The notes under the pieces were generated by a model, which was given only the letters and a program-made list of their open reading frames with translations, did not search any database and had not been told where the DNA came from. A DNA stretch of 12,951 nt from Kiritimatiellia bacterium (GTDB lineage: Bacteria; Verrucomicrobiota; Kiritimatiellia; CAIQIC01; Lenti-01): NCBI GenBank assembly GCA_018432565.1, contig JAHDSS010000497.1:1-12951 (forward strand), given 5' to 3'. Position numbers and translations under genes: made by a program. The stretch's first letter is position 1. Every line of letters begins with the position of its first letter. Shown piece by piece: positions 6,526 to 12,951 of this stretch.

Positions 6526-8535
6526 ATGATTGCGCCAATGCAGGAGGGGGCTGCCGCCGCCGGGCAGCCGTTGCGCGATCTGGCGTCGGGTTTTTTCCGC
6601 GCGGACGGCGCGCTGGGGCAGTTGTCCGGCGCGGATTTCGCGTATGAGACGAGGCCCCAGCAGGTCGAGATGGCCTGTGCCGTGGCAGATGCGCTGGAGA
6701 CCGAAAGCCATCTGATGGTCGAAGCGGGCACAGGCGTGGGGAAGAGCCTGGCCTATCTGGCGCCGCTGATCCTGCACGCGAGGCGAACGGCGAAGCGCGT
6801 GATGGTGTCCACCCACACCATTTCGCTTCAGGAACAGCTGGTGGGCAAGGATCTGCCGCTGCTGCAGGCGCGGCTGGGCGTGGCGTTCCGGGCGGTGCTG
6901 GTCAAGGGACGCGCGAACTACCTGTGCCGGCGCCGGCTGGCGCGGGCGCACCGCCACCAGGGGGAATTGTTTCCCGATGCCGTGGCGCGGGACCTGGAGC
7001 GCATCCGGGCCTGGGCGGATTCCACCGGGGACGGCAGCGTCCAGGAGATGAGCCGCCCGCCCCTGCCGGAGGCGTGGTCCGCAGTCTGCGCGGAGCATGG
7101 CAACTGCCTGGGCGGAAAATGCCCGGAGCGGGCGCGGTGTTTTCTGCAGCGGGCGCGCGCCCGGATGCAGGATGCCGACCTGCTGGTGGCGAATCACCAC
7201 TTGCTGTTTTCCGACCTGGCGCTGCGCATCCAGGGGGCCAATTTCCTGCCCGACGTGACGGCGGTGGTGATGGACGAAGCGCATACCGTCGAGGATACCG
7301 CCAGCGAGCACCTGGGCATCCGCCTGTCGCCTTATGCGTTCGAACACTTTCTGCGCCGGTTGTACATTCCGGAAACCGGCAAGGGGCTGCTGGGCTATCT
7401 GCGGGCGGGCCCGGCGGCCCGGACGGCCGGCCGGCTCTGGGAGGCGGTGGCCGATCTGTTCCATGCCGTGACGAAGGCGGCGGGGCTGTCCGCGCACGAG
7501 GGAACCCGAACGGTTCCGCATCCGCTGGAGGTGGAGACCGAGGTACCCGAACTGCTGCGGGAGCTGTCGAGCCGGCTGGGCACCCTGATCGAGGAGCTGG
7601 AAGGGCGCGACGAGGACACGCGCTCGGAACTGAAAGGGCTGCGGGGGCAGGCGGCGGCGCTGCGCGGCATGCTGGAGGCCTATCTGGGGCAGCTGGAGCC
7701 GGATCACGTGTACTGGATTTCGCGCGAAGGCCGCCGACGCCAGCCGGTTCTGCATTCGGCGCCGATCGAGGTGGCGCCGATTCTGTCCAACAGCCTGTTC
7801 GGGGCGCTGCGCAGCGTGATCCTGACCAGCGCGACGCTGGCGGTGGGCGGCCGGCTGGAGTACTGCCGGGACCGGCTGGGGGCCGGAGCGGACTGCGCCC
7901 TGCGCTGTCTGGGCTCGCCGTTCGACCATGCCCGGCAGATGCGGCTGCACGTGGCGACGAACGCCCCCGACCCGAAAGACAAGGAAGCCTTTGCCGATGC
8001 CGTGGCGCGCGGGGTGCTGCGCTGGAGCTTGAAAACAAAAGGGCAGGCGTTTGCCCTGTTCACCAGCGAGGAACTTCTCCGGCGCACGGCCGGGACGCTG
8101 CGCGCCCCGCTGGAGGAGGCCGGCCTGACCCTGCTGGCGCAGGGGCAGGGCATGGCCCGCCGGGCCATGCTGGAGACTTTCCGCACGAATGAAGGCTTTG
8201 TCCTGTTCGGTCTGGACAGCTTCTGGATGGGCGTGGATGTGCGCGGCGAGGCCTTGAGCAACGTCATTCTGACGCGCCTGCCGTTTGCGGTGCCGGATCA
8301 TCCGGTGGTGGCCGCGCGTCTGCGGCGGATCAAGGAGCGGGGCGGCGACCCGTTCCGGGAGTATTCCCTGCCCGAGGCGGTGCTGAAGTTCCGCCAGGGC
8401 TTCGGCCGGCTGATCCGCTCGCAGACCGACGAAGGCATCGTCGTGGTGCTGGACTCGCGCCTGCTGACCAAATGGTACGGGCGGGTCTTTTTCCAGTCGC
8501 TGCCCGAATGCCCCGTGGACACATTTGAGCTGTAG
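6526..8535 (+). CDS. dinG: DinG-type Fe-S superfamily 2 DNA helicase (Rad3/XPD-like)
   Basis: An ATP-dependent 5'-3' DNA helicase of the DinG/XPD group, 669 aa, near the 716 aa of E. coli DinG and without a fused exonuclease. DinG unwinds damage-related structures such as R-loops and D-loops. Motifs in order: RPQQVEMA, Walker A GTGVGKS (68-74), TISLQEQL, an iron-sulfur region, DEAH (250-253), LTSATL, FGLDSFWMGVDVRGEAL, and motif VI QGFGRLIR (624-631). Cys134 plus Cys194/199/205 match the four cluster ligands of DinG in order, with identical C-x4-C-x5-C spacing; Cys188 is an extra cysteine. Start: ATG 6526 with GGGAG about 9 bases upstream; ATG 6538 is an alternative. It follows the isomerase gene by 57 bp and precedes leuS by 86 bp. 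No LexA-like box was recognised. Confidence 0.92.
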   Translation: MIAPMQEGAAAAGQPLRDLASGFFRADGALGQLSGADFAYETRPQQVEMACAVADALETESHLMVEAGTGVGKSLAYLAPLILHARRTAKRVMVSTHTISLQEQLVGKDLPLLQARLGVAFRAVLVKGRANYLCRRRLARAHRHQGELFPDAVARDLERIRAWADSTGDGSVQEMSRPPLPEAWSAVCAEHGNCLGGKCPERARCFLQRARARMQDADLLVANHHLLFSDLALRIQGANFLPDVTAVVMDEAHTVEDTASEHLGIRLSPYAFEHFLRRLYIPETGKGLLGYLRAGPAARTAGRLWEAVADLFHAVTKAAGLSAHEGTRTVPHPLEVETEVPELLRELSSRLGTLIEELEGRDEDTRSELKGLRGQAAALRGMLEAYLGQLEPDHVYWISREGRRRQPVLHSAPIEVAPILSNSLFGALRSVILTSATLAVGGRLEYCRDRLGAGADCALRCLGSPFDHARQMRLHVATNAPDPKDKEAFADAVARGVLRWSLKTKGQAFALFTSEELLRRTAGTLRAPLEEAGLTLLAQGQGMARRAMLETFRTNEGFVLFGLDSFWMGVDVRGEALSNVILTRLPFAVPDHPVVAARLRRIKERGGDPFREYSLPEAVLKFRQGFGRLIRSQTDEGIVVVLDSRLLTKWYGRVFFQSLPECPVDTFEL

Positions 8536-8562
8536 CGCCCGGGCGCGCGGGGAAATCGGGCA

Positions 8563-8591
8563 TTGATCGGGGGGGAGGGGAAGGCTACAGT
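8563..8591 (+). promoter_or_regulatory. Candidate leuS promoter
   Basis: TTGATC (8563-8568) and TACAGT (8586-8591) are separated by exactly 17 bp, each matching consensus at four of six positions. The spacer is almost pure purine: seven G, A, four G, then AAGGC. A start near 8598 would give a leader of about 25 nt with GAGGTG (8611-8616) as ribosome site. No T-box or leader peptide fits in this short leader. Confidence 0.4.
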
Positions 8592-8621
8592 GACGGATCG
8601 AATCCATTTTGAGGTGAATCC

Positions 8622-11258
8622 ATGGCCTATCCGCATTCCGAAATCGAAGCCCGCTGGCAGCAGTACTGGGAGCAGCACAAGACCTTCCGCACCCCGGAGG
8701 AGCCCGACCGTTCCCGGCCGAAGTGCTATATCCTGGACATGTTCCCGTATCCGAGCGGCCAGGGGCTGCATGTGGGCCATCCGGAAGGCTATACGGCGAC
8801 AGACATCCAGGCGCGCTACCGGCGCATGAAGGGATTCAACGTCCTGCACCCGATGGGCTGGGATTCGTTCGGGCTGCCGGCGGAACAGTACGCGATCAAG
8901 ACCGGCGAACATCCCCGGGGCATCACCTACCAGAACATTGATACTTTCCGCCGCCAGCTGAAGATGCTGGGGTTTTCGTATGACTGGGATCGCGAGGTGG
9001 CGACGACGGACGACGAGTACGTGCGCTGGACGCAGTGGATATTTCTGCAGCTGTTCAAGAAGGGGCTGGCCTACGAGGGGGAGATGCCGGTGAACTGGAG
9101 CCCCGACCTGTGCGCGGTGCTGGCCAACGAGGAAGTCGAAGAGTGGCGCGCGAAGGGCCACAAGGTGGAGCGGCGCGCCATGCGCCAGTGGGTGCTGAAA
9201 ATCACCGAGTACGCCGAGCGGCTGCTGGCGGATCTGGACGGCCTGGACTGGCCCGAGAGCATCAAGGAAATGCAGCGCAACTGGATCGGCAAGAGCGAGG
9301 GCGCCGAGGTGGATTTCGCGATGGACGGCGAAACCATCCGGGTGTTCACGACGCGCCCCGACACGCTGTTCGGGGCGACCTACATGGTGCTGGCGCCGGA
9401 GCATCCGCTGGTGGACAAGGTCACCACGCCGGGGCAGCGCGAAGCGGTGAAGGCCTACCGCGCGGCGGCGGCGGCCAAGAGCGATCTGGAGCGCACGGAG
9501 CTGGCGAAGGAGAAGACGGGCGTGTTTACCGGGGCGCATGCGGTGAATCCGGTGAACGGGGAGTCGATCCCGGTGTGGATTGCCGACTACGTGCTGTGGG
9601 GCTACGGGACGGGGGCGATCATGGCGGTGCCCGCCCACGACACCCGCGACTACGAGTTTGCGCAGAAATTCGGCCTGCCGATCGTGCAGGTGGTCCGGCC
9701 GCCGGAAGGGACGGACTGGCGCGGATACGTGGATGACGGCGTCGCCGTCAACTCCGGCGAATTCGACGGACTGCCGACGGCGGAGTTCAAAAAGAAGATC
9801 ACGGCGTGGCTGGAGGAGAAGGGGGTCGGCGAGGGCAAGGTGAACTACAAGCTGCGCGACTGGCTGTTCAGCCGCCAGCGTTTCTGGGGCGAGCCGTTCC
9901 CGCTGCTGCATTGCGAAAAATGCGGCGTGGTGCCGGTGCCGGAGGAGGATCTGCCCGTGCGCCTGCCGGAGCTGACGGATTTCCGTCCCACGCCGGACGG
10001 CCAGCCGCCGCTGGCGCGGGCAACGGAGTGGCTGAAGGCGACCTGCCCGGTCTGCGGCGGGCCGGCGTTTCGCGAAACCAACACCATGCCGCAATGGGCC
10101 GGCTCGTGCTGGTACTACCTGCGCTACATTGATCCGAAGAACGACCGGGCGCTGGTCGATCCGGACAAGGAAAAATACTGGATGCCCGTGGACCTTTACG
10201 TGGGCGGCGCGGAGCATGCGGTGCTCCATCTGCTCTATGCGCGGTTCTGGCACAAAGTGCTCTTTGACTGCGGGGCGGTCTCCACGCCGGAGCCGTTCCG
10301 GAAGCTGGTGAACCAGGGCATGATCCTCGGCGAAATGGAATACCACGCCGACCCGGCGGCGTTCGCGGCGCACGCCGCGGCCCTGAAGGAGCGCGGCATC
10401 GAGGGGATCGAGGAGCGCAAGGACGGCGACGTGGCCTCCATCATCCTGAGAACCCGCCGCGACGGCCATGGGGCCGGCCTGCCGGACGATCTGATCGAAA
10501 AGCGCCAGGGCAAGGTCTTCGTGAAGGACATGGATCTGGAAATCACCGGCCGCGCCGAAAAAATGAGCAAGAGCCGCGGCAACGTGATCAATCCCGACGA
10601 CATCGTCAAGGAATACGGGGCGGACTCGCTGCGGCTCTATGAAATGTTCATGGGTCCGCTGACGCAGGTCAAGCCGTGGAGCATGAAGGGCGTCGAAGGG
10701 GTGTCCCGCTTTCTCAGCCGCGTGTACCGCCTCGTGGTGGACGACGAGACCGGAGACCTCTCGCCGAAACTGTCCGGCGGGGAACCGACGAAAGACCAGC
10801 TGCGGTCGCTGCATGCGGCGATCCGCAAGGTCGGCGGCGACATTGAACGGATGGACTACAACACCGCCATCTCCGCCATGATGATCTTTGTCAACGAAGC
10901 CCAGGCCTGGGACGCCCTGCCGCGGTCGCTGCTTTCGACGTTCGTCCTGATCCTCAGCCCCTTTGCACCGCATCTGGCCGAAGAACTCTGGAACCGCCTC
11001 GGGCATCCGGATTCCCTGTCGGGCGAAGCCTGGCCGGAGGTCAACGAGGAGTATTTGAAGGAGGACGAGATCGAACTTCCCGTTCAGGTCAACGGCCGGG
11101 TGCGCGGCCGCATCCGCATCGCCCCGGACGCCGGCGAAGAGGCGGTTTTCGAGCTGGCCCTGGCCTGCCCGGAAGTGATTCCGCATCTCGAGGGGAAATC
11201 CCTGAAGAAACGAATCTACATCCCGAAGCGAATGGTGAACCTGGTGGCGGCGGGCTGA
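8622..11258 (+). CDS. leuS: Leucyl-tRNA synthetase
   Basis: A class I aminoacyl-tRNA synthetase that charges tRNA-Leu, essential and cytoplasmic. Length is 878 aa, near the 860 of E. coli LeuS. The HIGH motif is HVGH (50-53) within [16 protein letters not shown]. The CP1 editing domain shows TTRPDT (243-248) and [19 protein letters not shown], with Asp343 matching the conserved editing aspartate. A zinc module has C431-x2-C434 and C475-x2-C478. KMSKS is at 647-651, preceded by a leucine-specific insertion of about 70 residues between GMILGEMEY and EKMSKS. The C-terminus carries the anticodon-binding helices and [13 protein letters not shown]. Start: ATG 8622 has GAGGTG 5 bases upstream. All catalytic, editing and metal residues I can place are intact. 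The OmpA-domain gene starts 29 bp after the stop. Confidence 0.98.
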   Translation: MAYPHSEIEARWQQYWEQHKTFRTPEEPDRSRPKCYILDMFPYPSGQGLHVGHPEGYTATDIQARYRRMKGFNVLHPMGWDSFGLPAEQYAIKTGEHPRGITYQNIDTFRRQLKMLGFSYDWDREVATTDDEYVRWTQWIFLQLFKKGLAYEGEMPVNWSPDLCAVLANEEVEEWRAKGHKVERRAMRQWVLKITEYAERLLADLDGLDWPESIKEMQRNWIGKSEGAEVDFAMDGETIRVFTTRPDTLFGATYMVLAPEHPLVDKVTTPGQREAVKAYRAAAAAKSDLERTELAKEKTGVFTGAHAVNPVNGESIPVWIADYVLWGYGTGAIMAVPAHDTRDYEFAQKFGLPIVQVVRPPEGTDWRGYVDDGVAVNSGEFDGLPTAEFKKKITAWLEEKGVGEGKVNYKLRDWLFSRQRFWGEPFPLLHCEKCGVVPVPEEDLPVRLPELTDFRPTPDGQPPLARATEWLKATCPVCGGPAFRETNTMPQWAGSCWYYLRYIDPKNDRALVDPDKEKYWMPVDLYVGGAEHAVLHLLYARFWHKVLFDCGAVSTPEPFRKLVNQGMILGEMEYHADPAAFAAHAAALKERGIEGIEERKDGDVASIILRTRRDGHGAGLPDDLIEKRQGKVFVKDMDLEITGRAEKMSKSRGNVINPDDIVKEYGADSLRLYEMFMGPLTQVKPWSMKGVEGVSRFLSRVYRLVVDDETGDLSPKLSGGEPTKDQLRSLHAAIRKVGGDIERMDYNTAISAMMIFVNEAQAWDALPRSLLSTFVLILSPFAPHLAEELWNRLGHPDSLSGEAWPEVNEEYLKEDEIELPVQVNGRVRGRIRIAPDAGEEAVFELALACPEVIPHLEGKSLKKRIYIPKRMVNLVAAG

Positions 11259-11287
11259 CGACCACCGCCGCGCGAGGAGAGAGGGAC

Positions 11288-12394
11288 ATGGGCAAGTTCT
11301 CGAATGCACTGCAAGGCAACCTGAACGACGACAAGGGGCCCGGCAAGGGCCGCGGCGAGCGTCAGCTCGACCTGTTTCTGTCGCTCTCCGACCGGCCCGA
11401 CGCCAAGCCCAGGCTGGCCTCTTCGCATCTGCCGGCCGAGGAGGAATCGGCCGGGAATACGGCGCGGCCGGAACCGGAGATGGTGCTGCCGCCGCCGCGG
11501 GAGCCGCCCGATGTCTCGGCCGAGGTGCGCGCGGTGCTGTCGGAATCCGGCCCGCCCCGGCCGGTGGAGAACACGGATCCCGGCGGCACGGCCAGGCCGC
11601 CGCTGCGCACCGGCATCTACCGGCGCCCCCCCCGGAGGGTTCCGCCTCCACCCGCTGCCGCCGCGCCGCGGCCGTCCGGCGGCCCGCCGCTTCGACGGGC
11701 CTGGGGTCGGCTTCGTGACTGGCTGGGGGAGGTTGAAATGGATCGGCGGATGGTTTCGCTGGTGGTGCTGCTGGTGGTGCTGGTGGCCATCGCCGCCTTC
11801 TGGTCGGCCTGTCCGCGTTCGCCCGAGCCGGGCACCACCGTGGACCTGCGGGAACTCCAGGCCGAATCGGACGCGCCGCCCGCCGGCGCCGCCGTCGCGG
11901 CGGCGCCCGCCGCTCCGGCCGCCCCGAAGGCACCTTCCGGACCGCCCTTGGCTCCGCCGCCGGCCGCCGCGGCCGCGGACTGGAAAATCGCCGGCGCGGA
12001 AACCACGGTGGCCGACGGCATCTATCACGTCAAGTTCGCCGACCCCGTGTTTGTGTCCGCCAACTATCTGTCCCCGGAGGGCGTTCGCGCGTTGAAGTCG
12101 CTGGCGGCGAAACTGGTGACGCTGAAGGCGGGTGCGCGCGTGACCGTGACGGGCCACACGGATGACATTCCGCTGAGCCGGCCGACCCCCCAGTTCCGCA
12201 GCAACGCGGACCTGGCGGAAGCCCGCGCGCGGGCGGCCATGGAGCACCTGGCCCATTACGCGCGGGCCAACAAGGCGCTGACATTTGACATGCGCGCGGG
12301 CACGCTCGCCGACGCGCCGTATCCCAACGATTCGGACCGCAACCGCCGCCTGAACCGGACGGCGACCATCCAGGTGGTTCCGGTCCAGCCGTGA
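11288..12394 (+). CDS. Membrane-anchored OmpA-domain (peptidoglycan-binding) protein with Pro-rich cytoplasmic arm
   Basis: A 368-aa protein in three parts. Residues 1-150 are polar, Pro/Arg-rich and probably disordered, starting MGKFSNALQ. Residues about 155-175 are one membrane helix (MVSLVVLLVVLVAIAAFW), predicted to leave the arm in the cytoplasm. After an Ala/Pro-rich linker (about 190-228) comes an OmpA/MotB-like domain (about 235-366) with VTVTGHTDD (289-293 GHTDD), N306-ADLAEAR313 and DRNRRLNRTATI, the family's peptidoglycan-contacting motifs. It likely tethers the inner membrane to the cell wall. Specific role unknown: MotB, TssL-like or a generic wall anchor are alternatives. Start: ATG 11288 has AGGAG 8 bases upstream. 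A second in-frame ATG at 11738 (Met151) has an even stronger site. An 8-C run at 11626-11633 lies within the arm. Confidence 0.82.
   Translation: MGKFSNALQGNLNDDKGPGKGRGERQLDLFLSLSDRPDAKPRLASSHLPAEEESAGNTARPEPEMVLPPPREPPDVSAEVRAVLSESGPPRPVENTDPGGTARPPLRTGIYRRPPRRVPPPPAAAAPRPSGGPPLRRAWGRLRDWLGEVEMDRRMVSLVVLLVVLVAIAAFWSACPRSPEPGTTVDLRELQAESDAPPAGAAVAAAPAAPAAPKAPSGPPLAPPPAAAAADWKIAGAETTVADGIYHVKFADPVFVSANYLSPEGVRALKSLAAKLVTLKAGARVTVTGHTDDIPLSRPTPQFRSNADLAEARARAAMEHLAHYARANKALTFDMRAGTLADAPYPNDSDRNRRLNRTATIQVVPVQP
11725..11740 (+). promoter_or_regulatory. Strong internal ribosome site and start codon inside the OmpA-domain gene
   Basis: GGGGGAGG (11725-11732) is followed by TTGAA and an in-frame ATG at 11738. 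Initiation here would make a 218-aa form (MDRRMVSLVVLL...) keeping only the membrane helix, linker and OmpA domain. The spacing is ideal for translation initiation. The evidence is sequence only, and such G/A-rich strings do occur by chance in GC-rich coding DNA. Confidence 0.4.
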
Positions 12395-12436
12395 TCCGCC
12401 GCGCCGTCCGTCTTCTCTCGGCAAAGGAATCCTCTT

Positions 12437-12951
12437 ATGGCTGGTGAATATATTTTTACGCTGTCTCATCTGTCCCGCCAGCATGACCGCCTGACGGTCC
12501 TGGACGACATCACCCTGTCGTTTTTCTTCGGCGCGAAGATCGGCGTGATCGGCGGCAACGGCGCGGGCAAGTCGTCGCTGCTGAAGGTCATCGCGGGCCT
12601 GGACAAAGGCTACCACGGCGATTGCATCGTGGCTCCGGGCGTGCGCGTGGGCTACCTGCCCCAGGAGCCGCAGCTGGATGAACGCCTGGACGTGGCCGGC
12701 AACGTGGCCGCCGGCGCCGCCTCCGCCCAGGCCATTCTCGACCGCTACGACGAGCTGTGCGGCCGGCTGGGCGAGGCGCTTTCCGACGAGGAGTCCGAAA
12801 AGCTCAACAACGAGCTGGGCCGCCTGCAGGATCTGATTGACGCCCGCGACCTGTGGAGCCTCGACAGCCAGATCGAGCGCGCCATGGACGCCTTGCGCCT
12901 GCCGCCGGGCGATGCCGACGTCACCACACTGTCCGGCGGCGAGAAACGCCG
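12437..12951 (+). CDS. ettA: EttA-like ABC-F energy-dependent translational throttle protein (3' end outside window)
   Basis: An ABC-F ATPase without membrane segments. EttA binds the ribosomal E site and gates the first elongation steps according to ATP/ADP level. The 171 visible codons begin MAGEYIFTLSHLSR and contain LSFFFGAKIGVIGGNGAGKSS, with Walker A at 39-46, and VGYLPQEPQLD, all closely like E. coli EttA. An acidic helical arm segment (about 95-140) follows, then the signature LSGGEKR (165-171), where the window ends. The arm and the YLPQEPQLD wording favour EttA over Uup or Rli-type proteins. Start: ATG 12437 has AAAGGA 8 bases upstream. It lies 42 bp after the OmpA-domain gene with no terminator between them, so it may share that transcript. 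Confidence 0.93.
   Translation, partial: MAGEYIFTLSHLSRQHDRLTVLDDITLSFFFGAKIGVIGGNGAGKSSLLKVIAGLDKGYHGDCIVAPGVRVGYLPQEPQLDERLDVAGNVAAGAASAQAILDRYDELCGRLGEALSDEESEKLNNELGRLQDLIDARDLWSLDSQIERAMDALRLPPGDADVTTLSGGEKR

Noticed and set aside
5773..8607. Minus-strand open frame of 944 codons opposite the isomerase and helicase genes
   Set aside because: Same shadow character; the opposite strand carries a lipobox, a rotamase domain and a full set of helicase motifs.
8536..8621. T-box or leader-peptide attenuator before leuS
   Set aside because: The gap is 86 bp, with no Leu-rich short frame and no T-box sequence or terminator/antiterminator pair.
8298..11933. Very long minus-strand open frame (1211 codons) across dinG, leuS and the OmpA-domain gene
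   Set aside because: It crosses three well-supported + strand genes and reads as Arg/His/Pro/Gln-rich shadow sequence with no family motif. Long antisense frames are expected at this GC content.

Overview
The window is GC-rich chromosomal DNA from what is most likely a Gram-negative bacterium. It encodes a lipoprotein-type periplasmic prolyl isomerase and a membrane-anchored OmpA-domain (peptidoglycan-binding) protein, and the core genes use ordinary bacterial signals. The phylum cannot be fixed from sequence alone. The TTTTCCA...TGGAAAA intergenic palindromes recall short inverted repeats I associate with the PVC superphylum (Kiritimatiellota-like genomes), but that is a weak guess. Almost every base is accounted for by housekeeping or transport genes. 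I see no phage, IS element, CRISPR array or defence island, and no obviously new multi-gene system.

Layout, left to right. (1) 3-83: C-terminal end of an unidentified + strand gene. Its stop codon lies inside two abutting copies of a perfect 18-bp palindrome (81-116), which sits just upstream of thiD (160-909, +). This ThiD lacks about 22 internal residues that its relatives have. (2) 910-1213: convergent intergenic space holding 13 tandem AGGRGAC heptamers (1001-1091) and three TTTTCCA-type palindromes arranged as a larger inverted structure (1103-1184). (3) 1214-5195, minus strand: a tRNA-Cys(GCA) gene with a strong promoter, then a P-type (SERCA-like) cation ATPase, then an AI-2E/PerM-family membrane protein overlapping it by ATGA. 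(4) 5196-5355: a divergent promoter region. (5) 5356-12951, + strand: a parvulin-type lipoprotein, a DinG-type Fe-S helicase, leucyl-tRNA synthetase, a TM + OmpA-domain protein, and the start of the EttA ABC-F translation factor, cut by the window edge.

How the genes work together. The minus-strand pair looks like a small ion/solute transport operon. The + strand genes are closely spaced (29-86 bp) and could be partly co-transcribed, although leuS has its own candidate promoter. They cover envelope protein folding, DNA repair, tRNA charging, cell-wall attachment and ribosome gating, a mixed housekeeping cluster rather than one pathway. Points most worth checking are the internal gap in ThiD, the double palindrome before it, the lost site-I acid in the ATPase, and the OmpA-domain gene, which has a second strong start and an 8-C run upstream of that start.
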